A program made the position numbers and the translations under genes. A model generated the notes under the pieces. That model had not been told where the DNA came from, did no database searches, and saw only the letters and a program-made list of their open reading frames with translations. From Channa striata (lineage: Eukaryota > Chordata > Actinopteri > Anabantiformes > Channidae), in assembly GCA_033026295.1 (NCBI GenBank), contig CM065172.1, positions 16,053,165-16,117,164 of the forward strand: DNA of 64,000 nt. The letters are read 5' to 3'. Below are positions 27,252-37,985 of the stretch, piece after piece. Position 1 is the stretch's first letter. Each line of letters starts with the position of its first letter.

Positions 27252-27726
27252 CTTGGATATGGCTCAGGAGATTCACATCATGAATATGTCTTCATGATGA
27301 GTGACCTTGAACTCAACACTTGCTGAAGTCACAGAATGGAATTGACACCAGCCTGCATTAACAGAACATGAAGCGACCTCATCTTGCATGACATAGGCCT
27401 TTTTGTCTGGAAACAAGTCAGGCTTCGAGCCAGTCCCAGAGATGCCCATAAGAATGCATCGCTACAAGCTGCACCCTAGCTACGCCAACTGAAATCAACA
27501 GACAACAACATCTCTTGTTGCGACGATGCGCTGCTGATTGGACACACAGTCTCATTCCTTTTCACCTCTTCAAAACGTTATTAATGTTGAGTGTGTGCCA
27601 GTGTGCACAGTGAATAATGATGACCAAAAATGGTGCTTGAATGTGGCATCACGGTGCAGGGTATGTTAAAAGGGGTGAGACTCTCTCAGAAAAATATAAC
27701 AGCTGACTGATAGTCTGCTGCTGATA
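27252..27726 (+). promoter_or_regulatory. spata2: spata2 5' leader with several upstream ORFs
   Basis: The 475 nt of leader in the second exon contain at least six short ATG-initiated ORFs before the main start. Examples are 27259-27297 (12 codons), 27368-27391 (7 codons) and one from 27442 (16 codons). All terminate before the SPATA2 ATG at 27727. Such leaders usually lower translation of the main frame. The assignment depends on the inferred splice acceptor at 27251. Confidence 0.6.
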
Positions 27727-29961
27727 ATGGATGCCAAGTTAAAAGAGGACCTATTTCGGAGGTATGTGACAGCACTAGAGAGGCGTCTGGAAGAGGGAGG
27801 AGAATATATGATGCCTGGAAATGCACCAGAGGGGGGCAAGAGCAGACACAAGGACAGTGAGCCTCTACTTTCCACAGCCACAGGTTTGCTAGGAGCCTAC
27901 CAGCCAGATCCAGGACAACGTTTCCGCATGGTTCGTTTCTATGAGGTGGTTGAGAACTCACTCCGCTGCCAGAGGGGGAGCAACCTCAAGAGCCTAGAGA
28001 GAGCCTTCCACACCCTCGAAACCATTTGCACCAACCTCTTGCTTTTCCCGTGGAAGAAGGAGTTCAAATGTATAAAGGTTAGTTTAGTTTATAGATGGTT
28101 GTAGTTTTAGTCCTATTTAAAGCTGACATCAACCAGTCATTAGTTAAGATGCTGGTTACAATCTGTCATTAGCTTTCATTACTACTTTCCCCGTGTTTAT
28201 GTTTGCTCTATATCATCATGGCACACTTTTAAATTGAGAGTGAACACATAGTAACTTCCCAAGGCAATATAAGTTATACATTTAAGTTGGCTAATTTAAT
28301 TTGTAGAAGTTTTTAGTGCAGCTTTTAGAGTAAAATAAGCTATATTCAGACAAAAACAGTAGTCTCAACACAGAAATGTACTGTTTATATGTGTTATTTG
28401 TTTTTTGTGTGTATTTATAGACATCTGTATGCAAGTAGTACTGTAAGCATCTGTAAATTCTTTAAACACACTAGCTAAAGAAACACACTTATATTTTACT
28501 ATATATTATCATATCCTGAAAAGTGTGTGACATTGATACTATTTTAACTTGTCAAGTTATTTCAAATGATACATACTAATGATGATTAAACCATTTCTTT
28601 TTCAGACCTTTACTGGCCCATATGTGTACCATCTGCAGTCTGCCATTTCTGATGCTGAACTCCGATCTCTGATGCGCACCATTGGCTACGCATGTGACCA
28701 TGATTCACATTTCTATTTGCAAGAGCATTCAGGAGGCGTAAATCATCTCCGCCAGTTAGCATTTGAACTCTTTCTTGCTCAGGCAGAGTGTCGTCTTCTG
28801 GGAGAGGTTGTGGCTCTTGCCCGAGGTTCAGCCTCAGAGCTGGAGGCCCTGGAACTCCGCAGAGGTTGCAGAGATGATGCAGCTGGTTGTGCCGAAGCAC
28901 TCCGTAGACGTGACAGCCTTGGGGCAGATATGGCCCGGCTGACTGTGCGGCCACTGGATATAGAGAGGCCTCATGCCCATCACCTGAGGCGAGGTAGCCG
29001 GCCATCTAAGTCCGTGGATGTTACAGATGGGGCTGGTCATTGGCACGCAGCAGTTAGCAAGCCTGTTTTGAAGGCGTCCTTGAGCCTGAGGAAGGAGCCT
29101 CTTTTTGTTGATGCAGAGGAGGATATGAAGGATGAGATCCTCAGGCCCAGCACCTCAGCATCTCTCTTCTCTGTGGCAGCTCCACCTTCTTATAGCCCCG
29201 TTGCAGATTTTTTCCCAATTCAGTCACCTCCTCCAGCTGATGCTTACACATCCTACCACCTCTCCTCCTTGGATGAGATTGACTTGTACACAGAGAGAGG
29301 TGTTGCTGGCACGGGAGGAAGGCAGACCCCCTCTCGACCTCCATCCAGAGAGCCTCGGGATGCAAGGGATGGGTGGCTGATCAAAGCTCATGGAAGTGTA
29401 AAATGTCAGGGTTGTGGGCTGGGCTGCTCCACTATGGCCTCCTGCCAGAGGTGTGACATGATTCTTTGTTCTGCCTGTCATGATGTGGACCCCACTCCTT
29501 GCTGTGGCCTCCAAGACTACCACCCCAAATCTCCACGTCCCATTGATGGATACATCCCCGTCAAGGAAAAGCTCTCAGTCTACTCTAATACTCACTCCCA
29601 CTCCCATCTCCACCCGCACCCCCTGACACTGACACACTCACACTCTCACCCCCATCCTCACCCACAAATGGTGGAAAAACCCCTCACGTCCACTAAGCTG
29701 TTTTCAAGCAAGTCTGTTGCCTTGACAACACCAAAGGGAGTCAGCAGTGAGCGAATAAGCATGGGTGGATCACGATGTGGGTTTTGCAACAAGCCAGGTG
29801 CATCACACACCTGTGTGAATTGTTCTAAGGTATCATGTGACTCATGCATGGGCTTGTATGCAAAGGATGTCTGCACACGAAAGAATCCCCAGCACAGCTT
29901 TGTGCCCAACCATCAGCTCAATTTCAAATCTGGCACCATATCTCACCTGGTGTACCGATGA
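27727..29961 (+). CDS. spata2: SPATA2, CYLD-LUBAC bridging adaptor
   Basis: Two coding exons, 27727-28077 and 28606-29961, join in phase with GT and AG borders to give 568 residues; human SPATA2 has 520. The N-terminal half is the PUB domain (roughly 1-210), which in mammals binds the CYLD catalytic domain. The motif DEIDLYTER around Y345 fits the PUB-interacting motif that docks on HOIP. Conserved linker patches LKASLSLRKEP and KDEILRPS follow the family. Two cysteine-rich zinc-binding segments (C384-C417 and C508-C531) and the C-terminal SHLVYR are typical. The protein recruits CYLD to TNF and NOD2 signalling complexes in the cytoplasm. A histidine-rich insert (447-469) lies between the zinc segments. 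The retained rnf114 neighbour and full zinc modules argue for spata2 rather than spata2l. Confidence 0.95.
29590..29667 (+). repeat. spata2: His-Ser/His-Pro repeat coding tract inside spata2
   Basis: Imperfect CAC/CCC repeats encode alternating His-Ser and His-Pro (residues 447-469, ten histidines in 23 residues). The reading frame is open through it. It probably arose by slippage. Confidence 0.85.
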
Positions 29962-30206
29962 ATCAGGCAAGCGGAAAATATTTGTTTATTGCTTGAGTCC
30001 GCCCCTTTATGGTGCGTTCACACATATGGATACAAAGTACCTGGCAGTATTTGTCATCTCATCACTCTGAAGTTCTGACAGTATATTGTGTTGAGCACAT
30101 TATTTACACACACTACTCTGACCGGACAGTTGTTTTCTCACACCACTGCCAGATACACAATGCCTGCAGTTTTCTTTCCACATGGTTGTTTTTTATGTTC
30201 CTGTAA

Positions 30207-30638
30207 AGCCTGATTTATATTGATGCATCAATTCTATGCAGAGGCTATGCCATAGGATATGCTAGTCTATGTCATCTACGCCCTTGTGAGCACTTACACT
30301 TGTGCAATTGGTTCTCTGTCACACTGCAGTTCCGTCCGTGCTACAGTGTTGTGTTTTCTTTGCCACTGTGGTGGTTTTTGGCGTTCTACAAACAATAGTG
30401 ACTGCAGCGGTAGGTGTTGGACAGCAGTTAGTTTTACTGACATTATTGCAAGGCAGGAAGGGCAGGAGTCGCCAGAGGAGACGGCCCATACAATCACTCA
30501 ACCAAATGATGTGGAGTGTACCAATCACAGTTGTTGCAGTCTGGCTCTGATGTGCAGGGATTTGAGTAGGTTCCACAACTATACAGAACCTACCTGAGAC
30601 CTAATATGTAGATTCGATGCATGAGTATAAATCAAGTT
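30207..30638. mobile_element. PIF/Harbinger-type MITE
   Basis: A 432-bp non-coding element. Its ends are inverted: AGCCTGATTTATATTGATGC on the left, and AACTTGATTTATACTCATGC when the right end is reverse-complemented. A 3-bp TAA lies on each side (30204-30206 and 30639-30641), as expected for PIF/Harbinger insertion. CCTGATTTAT ends are typical of abundant fish Harbinger MITEs as I know them. It sits 245 bp beyond the spata2 stop codon, probably in the 3' UTR. Confidence 0.8.
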
Positions 30639-31250
30639 TAACTTGTTAAAGACATGGGAAGCAGCTTTACTCATCATTTTGTTAAAGGGTTTTACATAGT
30701 GGTGTGAAGTACTGCACTTTGGTTTCCACTGGAATCCAGATTTGAGCTATAATCGGTGATCAACTAGTTTTAAAGTCTGGTCTCACCAAGTATTGTTGGC
30801 CCAGTTTTTGGAATCTATATGTGTGAACAGCCCGTTAACCCATGGCGTAGTCTTGCACTATTGCTTCAGCTCTGTTCTTGCTTAAATAACTTATTCACTA
30901 TCTTCCCTTTTATCAGATGGTCTTTTCGCAGACTCTGACCCCTTCTTGAACTTTGTACATTTTCTCTTATGGTCATGTCAGTAAGGCCCTGAAATACACA
31001 TGCTACAGAGAGCCATATCATCTGCCTGTCTCTCTGACTTGTAAAAGTTCAGGCCTATTTCTTCTTTCTTTTGCATTGCCACCTGCTCTTGAGTAGTCAT
31101 GTGATGTTGTAGCGCTTCCCAAATTCCTCAAATTTTGTCCTCCTCGAAAGGGAAACAGGAGAAAAGAGAATTTAATTCCTACTCATCTTGAATGAATTTC
31201 GTCCAAATGAACATATATTCTTAGCCTAACATGTCAGCTAAAATTCCTCT

Positions 31251-31335
31251 AATATATAAATATATATATATATATATATAAATATATATACACAGTATAT
31301 ATGTGTGTGTGTGTGTGTGTGCGAGCGTGTGTTTG
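31251..31335. repeat. (TA)n(TG)n compound microsatellite
   Basis: An interrupted TA repeat passes into a TG repeat, then a TG-rich degenerate tail. It is within the probable spata2 3' UTR. Confidence 0.9.
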
Positions 31336-32184
31336 CGTGTATGGAAAAGATGTTTGAGCTTGCATTGTAACAAAGGAGATCTTTTTAAACTTGAAAAATT
31401 GTAGGGAAACAGAGAAAACACTGGAAGTCAATAAGTCAATAGTATATATTTTTGATCTCTATTCTCTAGAACAGTGTGAGACTGTTAATGGGCATGAGGT
31501 CTGGCATTGGGATTTTGGGGATTAATTAAGTTATGTCTGTGGGTGTGGGGTGGGTGATATCTCAAAGGGATGTATTGAGACAATGGTCAGATGCCATATA
31601 TTCTATTTAAAACATTATGCCTTGTAAATGAACCCTCAATTGTTTCTGGTTATATGACTGAGGTTTAAATGCTGCTGTTGACTTGAGACATTATTGAAGA
31701 TTTGTGGTGTTGACTTCTTTGTGGTAAATAGCCTGTTGAGTTGTGTCAGTTCCGAAACCCCTCCCCCTATTCCTTTACATTACACTCCTTAAGCCTCCAT
31801 CATCCATGATGTTGTGGTGCCCCCTTACCAGATCAGTGGTTCCCTGCCTGTCAGTCTCAGGTGGTGTCACAGGAAGTTGCATGCTGGGCCACAAACCAAG
31901 TCATTGCAGTTCTTCGAAAGTGTGTGCGCCTATTAATTGGTTTTAGACAGTATGTAGGTGTACACTCTGACATGGCTTCTGTCTACCTCAAATGGCTTCA
32001 GTATATTCATGCAGTTTGACGTTGTGGTTTCAAACTAGCCCTATTATATTACTCTTGTTTGATTTGACACTTTTGTCTAAATAGAAAACTTCTCTTAAAG
32101 CTGATACAGTAACAATTAAAGATTAATTCTTATCGAAACAACATAAGGTTTTCTGTCTTGTAGCTTGTTCTAATTTCTGTATAC

Positions 32185-32345
32185 ATGTGGGGTGGACACA
32201 AAAACACGAACACCTGTAAATTATAATTTAGAAATGCATACAACAACACTACATTAAATTCTGTCTTTGTGACAAATTGTTGAATTTGATTGATATTGTC
32301 CGAATGGTGCTAATGAATTTTTATTGTCATTTCTGAACCTTTGTG
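32185..32345. repeat. Possible fragment of a dispersed fish repeat
   Basis: GGGGTGGACACAAAAACACG followed by AACACCTGTAAA resembles the ends of dispersed teleost DNA-element families that I know only loosely. No second end is recognised, so this is tentative. Confidence 0.25.
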
Positions 32346-32389
32346 TCAGGGGTGTATGCTTTGCAGAATACTGTTTGCCCATTTAACGG

Positions 32390-32395
32390 AATAAA
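32390..32395 (+). terminator. spata2: Candidate spata2 polyadenylation signal (proximal)
   Basis: AATAAA about 2.4 kb after the stop codon, giving an mRNA length usual for this gene. Confidence 0.4.
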
Positions 32396-33658
32396 AGCAC
32401 CAGCTTATGATATATTGCAGTTTAACAAAACAAGACTATAGGTTCAAAAGTGACTATAGAGTTGAATCTGTGCCTCTCTGACAGTATTTATAACATGTAA
32501 CCTAATTTGCTTCACAGACAAACTATTTATAAAATAACTTTTGCAACATATTTTACAGGGATTCGTGTTGTTGTATCCAGCCACTTGTACAGCACAGTAA
32601 TTTCAGTTATGCAGTCATTTGTATGTTTAGTGGTGAATTTACAAATTTGATAGTTATGACGTGTTATGCTTTTTGCCTAATTTACCACCCTGAAAGCACC
32701 GAGGCCCTTCTTTCAGGGCTGTTTTGGTGCATGTGTTTAGCAGAGTTTTTTCAAGCTAACCATTGCCGTTTCCTGTGAATTCATTTGTATACCTGAAAGA
32801 GTCCTCACAAGTAAACACACTATGGGGTCATAAATTCTTTTCGTGATTAGGCTTGTATTCCCCATGTAGGAGGAGAATTAATGCAGTAGGTTGCAGTTGA
32901 TAGCTACTAAGGGCTAATTTTAAATCGCATTTCATTAAGGGAAAAAAAGGAAAAATGTTGGCGTTATTTTGACAGTATGTATAGGCTACCATGGCCTTTA
33001 AGTTCTGTTCAGAATAACCTCTAAATGCCTTAAGCTCATTCAGCTATCTTATCCTAGAATATTTAAAGATTTAATATAGTCATTTGTATGTTTTTTTTTT
33101 TTATTTTTTTTTTTAACCAGCCTGTAGGTTAAACACGTTTTTGCCAAGTGACATGAACTAAATGCATGTGACAGCTAAGGAATCACTGAGCAATTTAAAA
33201 ATCCACACTAGCATGGATTAATAACATCACGGGCAACATATTGTACCATGCATATTAACAGAAATAGACAATATTGAAAAAATACTTAGAGAAGTCAATG
33301 ACCAAAAAAAGAATTGTTTTAATGGATGCCAAATCTAAGGTGTATTGTGTTTTGTTTACAGATATTGCCTAAACAAAAATGATCTCGGAGAGTCTCCCTC
33401 ATCCAGGTCATTGTTCTCCAATTGCTTACCAGAGGCAAATGGATTTGCCTTAAGCTCGTTCAGACTTAAAGAGGCCTTTCAGGCATTTAACGTATTCAAG
33501 ATGGCAAAACTATCAATGGCATACCTGGATGGCTGAGAAGCTCCATAGACATCTGACCTGATACTTCTGCTCATTCCTTCCTTTAGAAGAGTTTGTCTTC
33601 ATGGTGTCCAACAGCTTAAAGAGGGGATGTTATATGACACTTATTAGGATGTAGCCTA

Positions 33659-33660
<2 letters not shown>

Positions 33661-33691
<31 letters not shown>
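33661..33691. repeat. Poly(T) tract
   Basis: 31 consecutive T bases. No retroposon body is recognised beside it, so slippage is as likely as an antisense poly(A) tail. Confidence 0.9.
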
Positions 33692-33697
<6 letters not shown>

Positions 33698-34757
33698 TGT
33701 TCTAGGGTCACATTAGCTAAACGAGTTTGACAAAAATTTTGAGTGACCTTAAGGGAGGCGTGCAATTCTTTGGCTTTTATCTAATGAACTTCTCTAAATA
33801 GTTTAAATATGTATCACAGATGTATTTTAGTTGTTCAGTTGTGTTCATTGCAAATCATACCAGCAACTAAGATGACTTTCATACGTTTTGAGCCATGTTG
33901 CAAGAGTGATCGTATTGCCAAATGAAGAGCAAATATCTTACTGGAATAGAAATCAATCCTGTGGCTTTCCTGGATGTACAGTAAATGTAACATAAGTCTG
34001 TGGTTTTTGCTAAAGTTTAGCCTTGTGTCTGTAGATGCTGGCCTTTTAAGAAGCCTAGAAAGCATCATCAACATAGATACCTACCCACCCACCATGGGCG
34101 TGAATTTAACTTTGATCGGTGGACTAATTATTAGTGTTCGTCACTACAAAGGGCTAAACAGTCTTCAGGGCTGCTGCTAAGTTTGTGGGCTCTGTTTTAA
34201 TCTTTTTGGTGAAAACTAACTTGTCATAGACAAAGAACTAGAGTGGAGCTTACTTTACATTCATCAGTGGGTATGAATTACTACCTGGAAAAAAACAACA
34301 GAAGAGCTATTTTTATTTTGTGTCATGGAATACATTGAGCCATTTGAACACGATTGGTTTAACGCACACCGGACACACTCAATTCATTGTGGAAGTCAGT
34401 ATTCCCTTTACCTCGTGTGTGGTTATCTTACTGATATTAACAGTGGTGATGTAGTTAGGTAGCCCCCATCCATGCCCAGTCTCCCTTACCCTTACTTGGC
34501 ATGCTCTGTACAAGGCCCAAACCCATACCTCTCCTCCCTCAACCCTACATGTACCCTCACCCACCGTCTCCCCTCCCCTCTCCCACTCCACCTTGGCACT
34601 GAGGTTCATTGCACAATGTCTACGTGAAGGGGAATGGACTTTACGATCAATATGTGGGCATACATGAGGGCGGAAAGGGACAATAGCCAAAATTGTTGAT
34701 CGGTGAAAAAAATATATATATTGAAACGTAAATGAGATTTTATAAAATAATTTAAAG

Positions 34758-34763
34758 AATAAA
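34758..34763 (+). terminator. spata2: Candidate spata2 polyadenylation signal (distal)
   Basis: AATAAA followed by a T/G-rich stretch (TGTTTTATGTC) about 20-30 nt later, the usual layout of a vertebrate cleavage site. Use of this site would give a 3' UTR of about 4.8 kb. Confidence 0.4.
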
Positions 34764-34790
34764 GTTCTGTAAAAGAAACTGTTTTATGTC

Positions 34791-37374
34791 TCGAGTTTTT
34801 GGGTTATTAAAGCTTGAATTCTGCATGTTTAACAAAGAGAAATGATTTGTTAGAAACATGAGAGATGAGACATCTACACGAAATAAGCATGTTTCTCAGC
34901 ACTACTATAGTTTAGTGCTGTTGTTTGTCAGATATCACTATTGCAGGGTCTCACTTTTCTGGCCCTAATAGCTAATGCTTATAATAAGTATTAACGGTAC
35001 AATTCCAGTCAATCGAGTATGTAAATCATCACAAACCTACAGCCTTGATATTCTCGCTGTTTTCAGGTAGCTGGGTTGTAGCTTACGAAGTCAGTATCAG
35101 TTTACCAGCTTTTGTGACTTTGCAGGTGGCTTCATCTTTTCCATGTTTGACCAGCAGATGGTGACAAATACCCAAACATAGTGCGACTGAAGCTCCATAA
35201 AATTCCAGTCTTGTTAAAAAATGTTTACTTTACAACTTTATCTAAAACATAGATGGCATAACATGGAGCAAAAAAAAAAATCACTTCAGACTGTGATTAA
35301 CAGTATGTAAATTGCTGCTTAATATGAATCTATTGACCAATAAAAACTTATATTTTATATTAACCCAAGACAACAAAACTCAGATGTTGTTCATAAACTA
35401 CAACTGGTTAATTTGAACTAGACATCTGCTTAGAAGCTTACCGAAGTTTATTTTGTCTCTAAGTGCTTCAACAAATGAAAACTGGCATTTGGAGCAAATT
35501 GGTAGTTTAAGCTTCTATACTGAATCTGCTTTTGGACCAGTGCCTACCTCCAGCAAACTGTTATATATGATGTGAGTTGTTGCTGATATTATCCATAGCA
35601 AGGGAATAGCGGAGATGGACATCAGCGGGTCCTCTGCAGTGACTAAAAATGCTGAGTGAGCGCCAGTCCCTGTACCCTGCAACATCTATTTGTCTGGGAC
35701 ATGTCAGAGCTGTGCTGACGAACAGCCTTTAACGGCCGTGGGGAAAATTGGACAAACTTGAGTAAAGAGCATCAGCCTACAGCAGGAGAGGAAGATAACA
35801 ACTGATGGCACCCTGATCAGCCTTTAATTAAAACCGGCAGCAGTCAGAGAAACGTTTAAACTGTTATGATTAAAGAATTTGTATGTGTATTTTCACAGGA
35901 GAAAAAAATGGACTGTATTCTCTATGTACTTTTCCTTTTTGTAACTGTCATTTTTCCATTTTCTCTAATGTTTTAATATGCATCTGGAATTTGAAAGTCA
36001 ACTTTTTTTAAACCCTATAATTGCCTACATGCAATCTGCATTTGTAACAAGCATATGCACATTCACAAAGATCTAAGAGCTCAAGAACACAGCTGAGAAG
36101 TCGTATGTGTTTGTGATGTGATTCAGGCCTCTGAGTAAGGCTTGTGTTACGAGATAATTGCATATCAGAGGACCATTGTGATGGTTTCTCTCCCCATATG
36201 TCACTTACACTTCTCACTCTTCTTGCCTTGACCTCCTCGCTTGATCTGTATCTCTGCAGTTGTTCTGTTATCTCGACAGTCAATTAACACACCTTCATTA
36301 AATGTACACTCCACATTTCACTCTCAGTAATTAATTATGTTAAATGCCACCCATTTAATCTCATTTTATCTCAAGCCCTCTACAGTACAGTATATCAGAG
36401 CTTGAAGAATGACACTCTGAGTGTACACAGCTCCCACATATGACACATATACTGTATGCAAAAACCATGTCTCAACCATTTTCTAATTCCAGCTGTTGTT
36501 CTCTCAAGCAAATGCGATTAGAGGCCTTTGCCCAGTGTAACGCTGCTACACTGCCTGAAGTTAATGTGTCCTTAATGATTTCCAATTAAATGTGCCCTTC
36601 CCTTACCTTTACCTTTTTTATGTTTCTTTTTTTTTTAATCTTTGCAACCTTTAAAATAAGCGTCAATCTCTGACAATCATTACACCTGACAACTGATGGT
36701 GAATGTAGTAAGTAGTTTCTGATAGATACAGTTGCAGAGGTTATATAACTCTCAGGATGTCAACAGGACAGAATCCTGTGAATAAAACATTCAACTAAAT
36801 AAACTGTGTGACTGATGTGATAGCTTATGACTTTTATTCTAATTACCATCTTACCTGACTGCAGCACATAGCAAGATTGTACACTACACATAATACGTCA
36901 GCTCAAATCTCCCAGCTTGGATTTTAAAAATTTAAGCCACATATTGTCAAGTGACATATGGCTTTAGCACAATATTTCCATGACTATTTTGATCTAAATA
37001 TCACTGCCTATGGCAACATTGTGTCTTACTGTGCTCTGGCACATTATCAATACATCTGTCCTGCTGCTGAAGTTTTCATACAGATGTCATTCAACACATG
37101 TCATTCTGCTCTGTACTTACAGCGTCAATATTTTCCTCCTGCCTACTATCTGACTTTGGCTCCTGGGACTAAATGATAAACTCTGTTATGTAAATGTGAG
37201 TCATTGATGGTTTAACTCCATCTAAACCAGCAGTTTAACTATAGAAGTTAAATTAGTCTGGTGTTATAACTACCTTTAGGCCTATATTTCTGTATGTTTA
37301 ATCTAAGGATGTTTTAAAAGATATTCAGTATCAAAAATATCCATCTTTGGTAACTTCTAATAGTAGTTTTACAA
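34791..37374. other. Gene-free stretch
   Basis: No coding exon, RNA gene or recognised repeat apart from short A and T runs. AT-rich and unremarkable. Confidence 0.5.
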
Positions 37375-37985
37375 CTGTGGCGGACATCTTTTAAAATCCT
37401 TAAGAGACGTCCATCAAAATTTCAAGAACAAATGCAGCCACTGAAACCAAACATTATGAACGAACTTGCATAATAACCATGTAGAAGTGCAGATAAGAAG
37501 TTTGCTGGCATTATCAGCCTCAGAAAGCGGAATTTGAGCCCACCTCAGATTATGGCTCACATCAGTGCTCCTCAGAAGTAGCATACAGATCTCAGCATCA
37601 GCTGTTTGGAGAAAACAGTCAATCAAAGTTTACGGTTGAAAAGCTAGAAAATAACCAAAACAGGGAGAGACTAATAACAGGAAGGGAATGGCTTGGGCCA
37701 AGAAACTTTAGACCAGTGAAAAACTTAGTCAGAAATTAGGATGTTGGGCTCTAAAAGGTTTGAGATGCAGAGGTAACGAACTGGGGATATGAGCACGTGG
37801 GATTCTCACTGCAAAGGGGGCTGTAAGGAATCCAGCCTCCAGGGGCTGTGAGGAATATTTGACCAAGAAGGAGGATGACACAGACCACATGGCCTCCACC
37901 ATGAACCAACCTAAAGCCAGCTGAGATCGGTTGGACTGCAGAGGAAAGGGAACCCATACAGCCCTCAGGACAGGGGGGAACTCCT
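37375..37985 (+). mobile_element. Decayed Tc1-like transposase relic
   Basis: The order of degraded segments matches the middle of fish Tc1-like transposase genes read on the plus strand. These are CAAATGCAGCCACTGAAACC-type text, CAGCCTCAGAAAGCGGAATT, CACCTCAGATTATGGCTCAC, then GGGCCAAGAAAC followed by TTAGACCAGTG, and finally text resembling the region before the last catalytic acid. Many stops and frameshifts interrupt it. No terminal inverted repeats were identified, so the borders are approximate. It cannot encode an active enzyme. Confidence 0.7.

Larger units (their letters stand above)
29962..34790 (+). other. spata2: Likely spata2 3' untranslated region
   Basis: After the stop codon no further gene is seen for several kilobases. 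AATAAA hexamers at 32390 and 34758 are candidate ends. The stretch holds a Harbinger-type MITE, a TA/TG microsatellite and a long poly(T) run. Whether the whole stretch is transcribed cannot be told from sequence. Confidence 0.5.

Noticed and set aside
28610..29523. Antisense frames opposite spata2
   Set aside because: They are shadows of the conserved SPATA2 coding strand with no domains of their own.
33661..33691. Poly(T) tract as the tail of an antisense retropseudogene
   Set aside because: No recognisable gene-derived sequence precedes it on the minus strand and no target-site duplication could be seen.
37375..37985. Possibility that the Tc1-like copy is active
   Set aside because: Many stops and frameshifts and no intact inverted ends; it is a fossil.
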